Shown in pieces: positions 9,325-18,900 of a stretch of 61,042 nt of DNA. Every line of letters begins with the position of its first letter. Position 1 is the stretch's first letter. The notes under the pieces were generated by a model. The model did no database searches. It was not told the DNA's origin and saw nothing but the letters and a program-made list of their open reading frames with translations. Both the position numbers and the translations under genes were made by a program. The stretch comes from UBA6176 sp032119375 (lineage in GTDB: Bacteria > Verrucomicrobiota > Verrucomicrobiia > Limisphaerales > UBA9464): positions 1 to 61,042 of the forward strand of contig CAYSGH010000019.1 in NCBI GenBank assembly GCA_964430505.1, read 5' to 3'.

Positions 9325-12159
9325 CTATCGGAGGCGGAAGTACAGGGTGCCCGAGGCGGCCGACGTGCTGTAGGGGCTGGTCGCGCCCGCAACAGCCGTC
9401 CATGGGCCAGCGATGGACGGCGCGCTTTCCAGCGTGCCGGGGCCTGTCCAGGTCAGGACGGCATTGGAACCGGACAGCGACACGGCCACCGGGCCGGGAT
9501 CCACGATGACGGGCGTGGTGCCGAAGTCGGCGTACCGGGTGAACGTGACACGGGAGGTGGCCAACCCGAGCAAGGCGTCGGAGGCCAGGGCGGACTCCAC
9601 CTCGCCGAAGTGCAGCCAAGTGCGGCCGTCCGTGCTGCGATACGCGGTGAACTTGTTGCCCTGCCGCTGCAACCGCACCCACACGGGAAGGGCCGTGTAA
9701 GGGACGGGCGCGTTGATGGCGGGCCCGTTGGGCGTGCCATTGTTCCAGAACGACGTGTTCCAGGCGTCGTTGGGGTCGCCATTGAGGAGGAGCGGGCCTC
9801 GGAAGTGGGCGTAGAAGCCGCGCGAGGGATCCAGCGGCGTCGCGCCGACGCTGACGTGATAGCTGTCGGCGGCGAGGGTCTCGCGCAGCATGATGGAGTT
9901 GCGGGCCCAGGAGTCCGTGCTGGTGGTAGACTCGATCTTCACGGCGACGTCGAAGTCGCCGGAAACCGATCGATACAGGTAGTGGAAGGAGTCGTTGTTG
10001 CCCCAGATGTCACGTCCCTGGGCTTCCACGGCATACGCGGTGGCGGACAACGCGGCCGACTGGCTGGGGAGGTCGAGGGGATCGCCGACGTCGGCCTGCG
10101 CCAACGGGGAGGCGGCGGCCGCGACGCGGGTGGTGGCGGCGGTGGGATTGTTGGCGAGGTCACGGACGCCGGAAACCGTCACCTGCGCGCCGGAGGCCGG
10201 GGTTGCGGACAAGCCAAGTCGCACGGTGCGGCGGTCCGGGGTGAGGCTGGCCGACGTCACGGAGGCGCCCGGGACAGAGTAGTTGGCCAGGGTGGTGGCC
10301 GACTCCGTCTGAACGACCTCGTCGAACAGGATGCCCAGGATGGCTCCGCCGGGGCCGGTGGTGATGCCCGCGCTCACGGGCACCGGGGGCACGGTGTCGG
10401 GCAGGACGGTCACGGTTGCGGCGGCGGACTCGACGTTCCCGAGGGCGTTGCGTGCCACGAGCTTGTAGGAGCCGGCGTCGGTGAGGCTGGCGAATTCCAT
10501 CGTCAACGTGGGCTTGGTGGCGCCCGGGATGGGCGTGTTGTTGCGGAACCATTGGTAGCGATTGATGCCGCCGCTAAAGGATGCCGAGAGGGTCAATGGC
10601 CGGTTCTGGATCACCTCGGTGTTGGCGGGACTGCGAACGAGCTGGGCGGGGATGGTTTCCACAACGAAGCGACCAAACCCATAGGTGCGCCCGACCCAAA
10701 GGACCTCGGCCTTGCCCGGCGTCACGGGGTCCTTGTTGACCTCGAGGTCGCCATAGACGGCGATGAAGGGATTCCGGGCCGGGGATGCCTGCTCGGGTTG
10801 GTCGGCGCCCGTCACGGGAATCTTGTAGGCGGCGTACTGGCCGTCCGCGTTGCGGGCACGGGAACCGTCGATGGAGTGCACGGCGATCCACGCGGGACGG
10901 AAGCTGTCCATCCCCGCATTCCACGACGGGCTGGAGTAGCTCACGAGGTAGTCCAAGTCCTCATGCCCCTCGAGGATTTGGCCCCAGAAGCCATCGTATT
11001 GGCTGCCCTGATGGTCTTCCGGGCCTTGGTCCCAATCCCATGCGGGGTAGTCATTGCTGGCAGCCCTGCTCGGGTTGAAGAAGCCGGTTTGAAGCTCGGG
11101 GTCGTAGGCGCGGTAGGGCTTGTTCTCGCCTGTCGCCTCCCACGGATGCGAGGTGCCCCAGAAGCCCCCCCACTCCTCGCGGTTGGAGGCCTTGCTCAGG
11201 GTGGCGTCGTCCGGGTCCCAGTTGTAGCGGCTCGGCTTGGGCCCAAACCCGGTGGCCGGGTAATGGAACTCATAGACGGTCAGCAGGTTGGGCCGATCGG
11301 GGTCCTGGCGGTACTTGAGGGGGCGCGTGGAGGAACCCGAGCCGCTCGTGCCGCCCTTGCGGGCACCATCACGGTCATTGAGGCGCGCGACGGGCTTGAA
11401 GTTGAGGCCGTCGGTGGTGCGGAGAAGCTGGTTGTGCTGGCCGTTGCGCCAGGTCTTGTTTCCCACCCAGATCTCCGTGGACGGGCCGGAACCGGAGACC
11501 TTGAGGTCCGAGGGACGCCACTGGTGCCATGGGCCGGAGTCCGAGAGGGGGATGCCGGCGGCGGCGGCTACGGCGGCGGCAGCGGTGCCGGGGGTGGGTT
11601 CCTCAAAGGCGACCGTGGGGTTGTCCTCCCAGCCACCCCCCGCCTTGGGGGCATAGCGGACGATCTTGTTGTTGTAGGTTGCGTACAGGGCCTTTTGGTT
11701 GACGGCGCCTTGGTCAATGGCCCAACCCCAGAACAGGAAGTCCAACGACCCGTTGGCGGCCGTCCATTCCGGCTCCATGGGGACCGGTCGGGCCTTCAGC
11801 CGATGGGCAATGCCGAGGTAGCCGCCGGTGTTGGCATCGATCCAGATCAGGGACATGTCGGGGTACTTGGCCACGATGTCCTGCTCGGCTGCGGACAGCG
11901 TGCCGCCCTCGTTGATGCCGTTCTCACGGATGCCCACCAGCAACCGGTTGGCGTCGTAGCGTTGGATGCCGGAATAGGAGACCATGGCCGAGGTGCCATC
12001 GGCGCGTGAATCCCCGGTAGGGCTCTTCTTGATGACGGGATGCTGAATCTGGTTGGCCGGCAGGTTGTAGTGCTGGATCCAGACGTTGCTGACGGATTGG
12101 GCGAGGGCCGAGGCGCCACCCAAGGTTAAACCAATGGCCAATAGACCGAGGCGTTTCAT
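9325..12159 (-). CDS. Secreted protein with Ig-like and C-terminal lectin-like domains
   Basis: A 944-residue exported protein; its family is not recognised overall. The signal peptide is MKRLGLLAIGLTLGGASALAQ. Residues about 25-490 are Trp/Tyr/Asn-rich and probably beta-structured, with no motif I can name. An immunoglobulin-like domain follows at about 503-590 (YQWFRNNTPIPGATKPTL, then DAGSYKLVARNALG). Next is a bacterial Big-type linker. Residues about 706-876 resemble a concanavalin/DUF1349-like domain (VSGDFDVAVKIES, RNSIMLRETL, VRLQRQGNKFTAYRSTDG). The start is ATG 12159; a strong Shine-Dalgarno lies at 12170-12177. The upstream open frame to 13419 overlaps the next gene and is not real N-terminus. 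It likely binds or degrades a polymer; that is inference from the domains. Confidence 0.85.
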   Translation of the reverse strand: MKRLGLLAIGLTLGGASALAQSVSNVWIQHYNLPANQIQHPVIKKSPTGDSRADGTSAMVSYSGIQRYDANRLLVGIRENGINEGGTLSAAEQDIVAKYPDMSLIWIDANTGGYLGIAHRLKARPVPMEPEWTAANGSLDFLFWGWAIDQGAVNQKALYATYNNKIVRYAPKAGGGWEDNPTVAFEEPTPGTAAAAVAAAAGIPLSDSGPWHQWRPSDLKVSGSGPSTEIWVGNKTWRNGQHNQLLRTTDGLNFKPVARLNDRDGARKGGTSGSGSSTRPLKYRQDPDRPNLLTVYEFHYPATGFGPKPSRYNWDPDDATLSKASNREEWGGFWGTSHPWEATGENKPYRAYDPELQTGFFNPSRAASNDYPAWDWDQGPEDHQGSQYDGFWGQILEGHEDLDYLVSYSSPSWNAGMDSFRPAWIAVHSIDGSRARNADGQYAAYKIPVTGADQPEQASPARNPFIAVYGDLEVNKDPVTPGKAEVLWVGRTYGFGRFVVETIPAQLVRSPANTEVIQNRPLTLSASFSGGINRYQWFRNNTPIPGATKPTLTMEFASLTDAGSYKLVARNALGNVESAAATVTVLPDTVPPVPVSAGITTGPGGAILGILFDEVVQTESATTLANYSVPGASVTSASLTPDRRTVRLGLSATPASGAQVTVSGVRDLANNPTAATTRVAAAASPLAQADVGDPLDLPSQSAALSATAYAVEAQGRDIWGNNDSFHYLYRSVSGDFDVAVKIESTTSTDSWARNSIMLRETLAADSYHVSVGATPLDPSRGFYAHFRGPLLLNGDPNDAWNTSFWNNGTPNGPAINAPVPYTALPVWVRLQRQGNKFTAYRSTDGRTWLHFGEVESALASDALLGLATSRVTFTRYADFGTTPVIVDPGPVAVSLSGSNAVLTWTGPGTLESAPSIAGPWTAVAGATSPYSTSAASGTLYFRLR

Positions 12160-12169
12160 TGAGACGTTT

Positions 12170-12177
12170 TCCTTCCT
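12170..12177 (-). promoter_or_regulatory. Shine-Dalgarno site that fixes the Ig-protein start
   Basis: AGGAAGGA on the minus strand, 10 nt before ATG 12159. It is one of the few near-consensus ribosome-binding sites in the window and supports this start over the much longer upstream frame. Confidence 0.75.
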
Positions 12178-12332
12178 GCGAATAGGACGTTGGATGATGC
12201 CATCCCGCCACCCAGCGAGACAGGCTTGCATCCGATGCCGCAAGAACCGCCCGCAGGAAGGACCTCCGCCGAAGACAGCACGTCCCACCCGCTGGGCATG
12301 TTCGCGCCAAACTGCGCACGAATCCCTCGCGG

Positions 12333-15300
12333 TCAACCTCCCGGCTTGGCGTCGCCTCGAACCACACGGATCCGACGTCCTTCCGGCCCCACCGGCATCG
12401 ACTGGACCATGCCGTCCGGCCAGGTGACCCGAAGCAACCCGCCCAGCCTCCCTGGCGGCAGGTGAAGCACCTGCACCGGGCTGGACTGGCACCCGTTGCC
12501 CGACCCCGCCTGAACCTCCCTCAGGGGCGAGGCGAAGCCGTCCTCGGCTCGCCATTGAAGTCGGGCACCAATGCCCGCCCGGTTGCCCGGTGGTCCAACC
12601 AGTTCCACGGCAAGGCCCGAGCGCCCCCCATGGTTGAGGAAAAGCCGGGTCCCGCCTCCATTCTGGCCCATCGCGACGTCCGGCCGCCCGTCCTGGTTGA
12701 AGTCCGCAACGGCCACGCCCCGCTGTTCCCCGGGCACTCGAACCCCACTTTCCCGGGGTGACACCGGATCGAACCCGCCCCGGCCATCCCCACGCAACAG
12801 CAAGCCCTGCCCGGCATCCATGCGCGGATGGTCCGGGACGGTGGCGAAAAAGTTCTGCGCCAGCACCAGGTCCTCGCGGCCATCCCCATCGAAGTCCGCG
12901 ACGCCGATGCCACAAGCCGGGCTCCATTGGGCCTCCTGCGGCAGCGGAACAGGCTCGAAGCGCCCGCCACGGTTCAGGAACACGGCATGGAGCAGCGTGG
13001 TGGCGTGAAGACGGCCAACGGTGGGCTGCCGACCCCGAAGAATCCCCGGGATGTCCAGTTCCGCGAAGGCCGCATGGGATGGAATGACCCGTCGCAACAA
13101 CGGCAAGGCCGCCCCCAGCACGACGCGATTGCGCCTCGGCACCAGGCGACCTCCCGGTCCGTCCACATACGCCTCGAGCACATCCACCGTCCCGTCCCGG
13201 TTCAAGTCGTCGTGAAACAGCCACACGGGCCTCGTCGCCGTGGCTTGGTAGGCGCTGTTGTTGCCCCAGTTCGACGCCACGATGTCCGGTCGCCCGTCCC
13301 CGTCGAAATCCCCGGTCGCCACGCCGTTCCACCAACCCGTGTGGACGCCCAACCCCAGTGCTTCCGTCTCGTCCACCAGGCGCCCCCCTCGATTCATCAA
13401 CACCCGCACCGGCCCCCATTCACACGCCAACACCAGGTCCGGGCGGCCGTCGCCATCCAGGTCGGACCAGCACGCCCCCCGAACCAACCCAGCCCGCGCC
13501 AACACCTCGTCCTGGGTCGCATCCCGCCGGAAAATCCCGTCCGCCTGCGCCAGAAACAACGCGGACGGATCCGACTCCGGGTAGCGCCCCGGGCGAAACC
13601 GCGTCCCCGCGAACAAGTCGGGCCTGCCGTCGCCATTCACGTCCGCCATCGCGAGCGGGCCGAGGGCGCCGTCCAACCGCAGCATTTCGCGCGCTGGCTG
13701 TGTCCCGCCGCCGTCCATCCCAGCCACGCGAGACCCGGGCTCGCCCTCGCCCGCCGTCAGCGCCGCAAGGATCGTGGGAACAGGCCGGGCCCCTGGCCCA
13801 TCCATGGTCACCACCAACCCGGACACATCCTCGGAGAACATCCCGGGCGCGCCGACGGCGGCGCTCGCAGGCGGTGCGAAGGCCGTCCCGCCACGATTGC
13901 GCAGGATGTCAGGCGGGCGGCCGGCTCCATGGCCCACCACCAAGTCCGGCCAGCCATCTTGGTCCAGGTCGGACCATGCGAGCACCGGCCCCGGCTGGGT
14001 CAACTTGCGCGGCAACAGGGGTTGCCAGGCAAAGTCATCATGGGCGACCTCCTGGTGCCGGTGTCCCAGCCATCCGGAAACGTCCGTGAACAAGGGCTCG
14101 GATGGGCGGGGGGGTGGGGCCGGCGGACGGGTCGCCGCCGGGTCCCGAGCCATGGTCACGCGGGAGTTGGGCGGAAGGTTGGAATGGACCTGCCGGGTGC
14201 CGTCCGGCCAGTCGATGGTGACCGACAGGGGCTCGGCGCCCGCCGCAAAAACCCGCAAGGCCTCGTCCCCGGACAGGTAGCGGCCGCCGCCCATGACGAC
14301 CTGGGATTGGGTGACCGGCCCCCCATGCACGGTCAGCCGCGCACCCAGGCCATGCGTGTCGGCCCCAAGTCCCTTGAGTCGCACCGCCAACCGCGGGCCG
14401 GGAGCGTTGTTGCGATACACGACCGGCGGGGCGTTGAGACAATTCAGGACGACATCCAGGTCGCCGTCGCCATCGAGGTCCGCGAGGCCGAGCCCATGGG
14501 TGACCTCGGGTGCGACGAAGCCCCACTCGTGCGAGGCATCCCGGAACGTGCGATCGCGTTGGTTCTGGAAGGCGACGTTGGTGGCGCCCAAGGGCGGGAA
14601 CCACGCCAGCGTCTCCCGGACCTGCTCGGGCGTTGGCCGGCCCTGCCGGCGGAAGGCCTCGATCCTCTCCATCGTGTCGAGGTCGAGGATGTCATGGGCA
14701 TGGCCATTGCCGACGAGGATGTCCTCGAAGCCGTCCAGGTCCACGTCGAGGAAGACGGTGGCCCAAGACCATTCGGACGCGTGCACGCCGGCCGCATGGG
14801 CGATTTCCGTATAGGTGCCATCGCCCCGGTTCAGCAGCAGGGTGTTGTGGCTCGCAAAGGCCCGGTCGGGTGCCTCTCCTGGGGGACGCGGCAACTGGTT
14901 CAACGGCCCGGATTGCGTCATGCGCAACCGATGCGACCGGCTGGCCATGTCCACCACGAACAGGTCGTCCCACCCGTCGCGGTCGATGTCGGCGGCATCC
15001 ACCGCCATCGAGAAATGGCTGGTCCGGCGGAGGGCGTCCGATGGCAAGGCCCGGAACCGCCGGCCCCGCTCGTTGATCCAGATCCGGTCCGGAAAGTCGA
15101 AGTCGTTGCAGACATAGAGGTCCGGCCAGCCATCGCCGTTGAGGTCGCGGAACAACACCGACAGCCCGAGCTCCATGGGGGCCTCGCGAAGCGCCTCGCC
15201 CCGCTCGTCGAGGAAGAACCCGTTTGTCCACGGGACGGGCTCAAATCGCCCGGAGCCGCGGTTGATGCAGAGCTGGTCCGGCTCCCCCAGCTCCTCCAGG

Positions 15301-15995
15301 CGTCCGCCCACGATCCGCAGCCGCCTCGCGTGCGGGCCCGACGGTTGCGGCCGCCCGTCCACCATGCGCATCGGGATGGCTCCGCCGCTTCGCAGGATCG
15401 AAAGGCCCGCGTAATGCGCAAGGTAGAGGTCCGGCAACCCGTCGCCGTTGGCGTCCGCAACACCCACCGACGAGCTCCCGGGATGGGACGCGAAGCCAGG
15501 CTGGGCCACCGGCGCAAACGTCCCCGTCCCGTCATTGAGGAAAAGCCGGGCGGGCTGGGTGACCGACGTCACCACCAGGTCCAGCGACCCATTGCCGTCG
15601 AGGTCGGCCAACACGGCGCCGGAAGATGGCCCGTCCGCGCAGGCGGCGCCCCCCGCTGCGGCCACGGGCTCGAAGCGAAACCCTCCGCGGTTGAGGTACA
15701 ACGCGTTCGGGCCGTCCAGTTGGCACAGGTAGAGGTCCGGAAGCCCGTCCCCGTTGACGTCGCCCAAGGCCAGACCCGCCCCGTTCAAGAGGTTGTTGTT
15801 TTCCATGGCCTGGGCCATCGACACCCGATTGGTGAAGCGAATCCCCGTCGCTTCCGCCGGCAGGCGCTGAAGCAACGCGCCCGGATGCGAGGACGGCACC
15901 ACGGGGACCACAACCACCGATGCCGCCCCGGCGACCCAAGCCGAAAATCCCACCAACAAGGGCCGCAGCACCCCATGCGCAAGGCCACGCGTCAT
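12333..15995 (-). CDS. FG-GAP/VCBS and ASPIC-UnbV repeat protein, downstream paralogue
   Basis: About 1220 residues, secreted. It has many FG-GAP/VCBS blades with calcium-loop signatures such as DVNGDGLPDLYLCQ, DLDGNGSLDLVVT and DFDGDGRPDIVASN. The protein is built twice over: a first propeller region ends in an ASPIC/UnbV domain at about 522-612 (GLGADTHGLGARLTVHGG, GGGRYLSGDEALRVF). A second ends in another at about 1125-1212 (GPPGNRAGIGARLQW, REVQAGSGNGCQSS). The start ATG 15995 overlaps the upstream stop as ATGA, so translation is probably coupled. Extension to 16085 would overlap the upstream gene further and is rejected. A signal or membrane segment lies at about 15-40. Such proteins are extracellular and adhesion-like; the ligand is unknown. 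Confidence 0.9.
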   Translation of the reverse strand: MTRGLAHGVLRPLLVGFSAWVAGAASVVVVPVVPSSHPGALLQRLPAEATGIRFTNRVSMAQAMENNNLLNGAGLALGDVNGDGLPDLYLCQLDGPNALYLNRGGFRFEPVAAAGGAACADGPSSGAVLADLDGNGSLDLVVTSVTQPARLFLNDGTGTFAPVAQPGFASHPGSSSVGVADANGDGLPDLYLAHYAGLSILRSGGAIPMRMVDGRPQPSGPHARRLRIVGGRLEELGEPDQLCINRGSGRFEPVPWTNGFFLDERGEALREAPMELGLSVLFRDLNGDGWPDLYVCNDFDFPDRIWINERGRRFRALPSDALRRTSHFSMAVDAADIDRDGWDDLFVVDMASRSHRLRMTQSGPLNQLPRPPGEAPDRAFASHNTLLLNRGDGTYTEIAHAAGVHASEWSWATVFLDVDLDGFEDILVGNGHAHDILDLDTMERIEAFRRQGRPTPEQVRETLAWFPPLGATNVAFQNQRDRTFRDASHEWGFVAPEVTHGLGLADLDGDGDLDVVLNCLNAPPVVYRNNAPGPRLAVRLKGLGADTHGLGARLTVHGGPVTQSQVVMGGGRYLSGDEALRVFAAGAEPLSVTIDWPDGTRQVHSNLPPNSRVTMARDPAATRPPAPPPRPSEPLFTDVSGWLGHRHQEVAHDDFAWQPLLPRKLTQPGPVLAWSDLDQDGWPDLVVGHGAGRPPDILRNRGGTAFAPPASAAVGAPGMFSEDVSGLVVTMDGPGARPVPTILAALTAGEGEPGSRVAGMDGGGTQPAREMLRLDGALGPLAMADVNGDGRPDLFAGTRFRPGRYPESDPSALFLAQADGIFRRDATQDEVLARAGLVRGACWSDLDGDGRPDLVLACEWGPVRVLMNRGGRLVDETEALGLGVHTGWWNGVATGDFDGDGRPDIVASNWGNNSAYQATATRPVWLFHDDLNRDGTVDVLEAYVDGPGGRLVPRRNRVVLGAALPLLRRVIPSHAAFAELDIPGILRGRQPTVGRLHATTLLHAVFLNRGGRFEPVPLPQEAQWSPACGIGVADFDGDGREDLVLAQNFFATVPDHPRMDAGQGLLLRGDGRGGFDPVSPRESGVRVPGEQRGVAVADFNQDGRPDVAMGQNGGGTRLFLNHGGRSGLAVELVGPPGNRAGIGARLQWRAEDGFASPLREVQAGSGNGCQSSPVQVLHLPPGRLGGLLRVTWPDGMVQSMPVGPEGRRIRVVRGDAKPGG

Positions 15996-18900
15996 GGAAC
16001 AACCTCGACGTGGTCGGGATGCCCCACGACGACCCGACGCGCCCCCTTCGGCAACGCCAGGCGCCGGGGTGCCGCGCCCGGCCATCCCACCTCGAGGGCC
16101 TCCGCTTCGCGGGCCATCCCCAGGACGATCGCGGTGCTCGACTGCGAGCCCTGCCCGGACCCCGCCTGCACCTCTCGCAACGGGCCAGCACCCCCTCCCT
16201 CCAGCACCAGCCTCAGCCTCGTCCCGATCCCGTCGGGATTGCCCGCCGGCCCGCGCAGGACCACGCGCAGCCCGGGGCGCCCGCCGCGGTTCTCCAGCAC
16301 GGCCGTCGGGCCCGCGTTCTGCCCCACGGCAACGTCCGGGCGTCCGTCACCGTTGTAGTCCGACACCGCCACGCCCCGCTGCTCCCCCAGCAGGCGGACA
16401 CCCGAGGCCACCGCCGACATGGGCGCCAGCTCGCCCGCTCCATCCCCCATCAACACCAACCCAAAACCCGCGTCGTACCGCTCCGTGGTCGTGTCGTTCG
16501 CAAAAAAGTTCTGCGCCACAAACAAGTCCTCCAGCCCATCCCCGTCGAAGTCCGCAACCGCCAGGCCCATGGCCGGGGCCATCTGCGCCTCGCGCGGCAA
16601 CGCCCGCGCCTCGAATCGTCCACCCGTCGCCACCCGGTTCAGCATCAACATCGACTCGAAGACCCGCGCCTCCACGTGCCGCGTGCCCGAGGCCAACGCA
16701 CCCAGCAACCCCGGGATGTCCGCCGCCGCCAACGCCCGATGCGTGGGGAACCGTGCCGCCACAAACGGAAGCGCCGGGGCCAACTCCGAGTGCACCCGCC
16801 ACGGCAACCACCCGCGCGCCGGATGATGCCACGCCTCCACGATGTCCACGGAGCCGCGCCCTGCGAAATCCCCATGATACAACCGGATGCCCCGGTCTCC
16901 CCGATAGGGCTCATGGCGGGTGTTGGTCCCCCAGTTGGCAAACACCAGGTCCGGCCGCCCATCGCCGTCGAAGTCCCCGGAAACCACCGCGTTCCAGCAA
17001 CCCGACAGTGAATCCAAGCCCCAGTCCCTCGTGCGTTCCCGCAGCCCGTCCGGAACCAACGCAAAGACCCGGGGCGTCCCCCAGTCGCACGCCAGCACAA
17101 GCTCGGCCTGCCCGTCCACGTCCAAGTCCGTCCAAACCGCCCCCGTGACCATGCCCACCCCCTCCAGCGCCCTCGACAACCCGGCATCCGTCTGCCAACC
17201 GCCTGCACCGGGCCTCAGCAGCAACGAAGACGAAGGCTCGGGATAGCGCCCTGGAAGGTTCCGCCCCGCCACGAACAAGAGCGCGCCGCCCTTGCGGTCG
17301 ATCCCCAGCGCCAGCGCCCCCGCGCTGGAGGGCCACCCAAAGACATGGGCCGAGGGCCGCGACGCACCGCACGGATACTCGATCAACGCCGGGCCATCCG
17401 AGGCGGCGGATTCATGGAGCGCCACGGCCGCCAACACCGAGCCAATCCCGGGCGCCGACCTCCAGCCCACGATGCCCCCATGGTCCACGGGCACGGGAGC
17501 CGCCCAAGGTTCCTTGGGCAGCGGACTCCACGACCCGTCCGGAGCCACCCGATGGCCCGCAAGGCTCCCGCCCGCGCCGGTACCCACGAACAACTCGTCC
17601 CGCCCATCGCCATCCACATCCAACCACGCGACGCAGGGACCGAGCTGGGACAGCTTGCGCGGCAGCAAGGGTTGCCGCTCGAAGTCGTCGTGCACGGGCT
17701 CGACGTGCCGATGCCCCAGCCGGTTGGAAACATCCACGAACAACGAATCCGAGGCCGGCCCATGGACGCCTCGGACGGCCCCGGAATCGCGGGAGGGCAC
17801 CGCCGCGTCGAAGCGCACCTCGTAGATGGAGTTGGGAACCACGCCGCGAACCACCGAGCGCCGTCGCCCCGGCCCGGGCCATTCCACCTCCAAGGACAGC
17901 CCTTCCACGCGCCCCCCCGTCGCGAACACCCGTTGCGGCGCGTCCGCCGACAAGTAACGCCCACCACCTTGCACCTCTTGCTCTTGGCGCACGGCACCCC
18001 CCACGAGCCGGATCCGTGCCCCGATCCCAACCGGGTTCCCCGGCGGCCCCGCAAGCCGAACGGCCACGCGCGGCCCCACCCCGACGTTCTCCAACAACCA
18101 CGCCGGCCCGTTCAGGTTGTTGACCACGGCGTCCAGGTCCCCGTCGTTGTCCAGGTCTGCCAACGCCAGGCCTTGGGAAATGCCCGCATGATCAAAGCCC
18201 CACGCCGCCGAGGCGTCCTCGAACCGTCGCCCGCCAAGGTTCCGGAACGCCAGGTTGGGCTCGCGCAACGGCGGGAACTCACGCCGCATCTCCAACGCCC
18301 GGGCGTCCGGGATGGACTCCCTGCGACGCGCCTCCTCCAGACGGGCGGCCACGTCGGCATCCTGCACGTCCCGCTCAAATCCCGTCGTGACCAACACGTC
18401 CTCGAACCCGTCGAGGTCCACGTCGAGAAACACCGGCGTCCACGACCATTCCGTCGCATGCAACCCGGAGGCCAGGGCCGCCTCCTGCCAGGTGCCGTCT
18501 CCCCGGCCCCAAAACATGGTGTTGCGCGAATACTCCGGCCGGTCGTCCACCCGGCCCGGTGGATGGTCGCGCCTCATGTGGCTCCCCACCTGCACCTGCC
18601 GCTTCACCGGGTCCCGGCTCAGCATGTCCACCACCAGGAAGTCGTCGTGGCCATCGCGGTCCAGGTCCCCAAAGTCCACCCCCATCCCAAACCAGCTCCC
18701 CTTGCGCAGCGCCGCAGGCGGCGCCGCCCGAAAGCTGCCGTCGCCCCGGTTCATCCACAGGCGGTCCAGCGAGTGAAAGTCGTTGCAGACATAGAGGTCC
18801 GGCAACCCGTCCCCGTCCAGGTCCCGGAACGCCGCCCCCAAGCCCCACTCGAACAACGGGCCCGGCAAGGGCCGGTCCAGTGCATCCCGAAACGCCGGGC

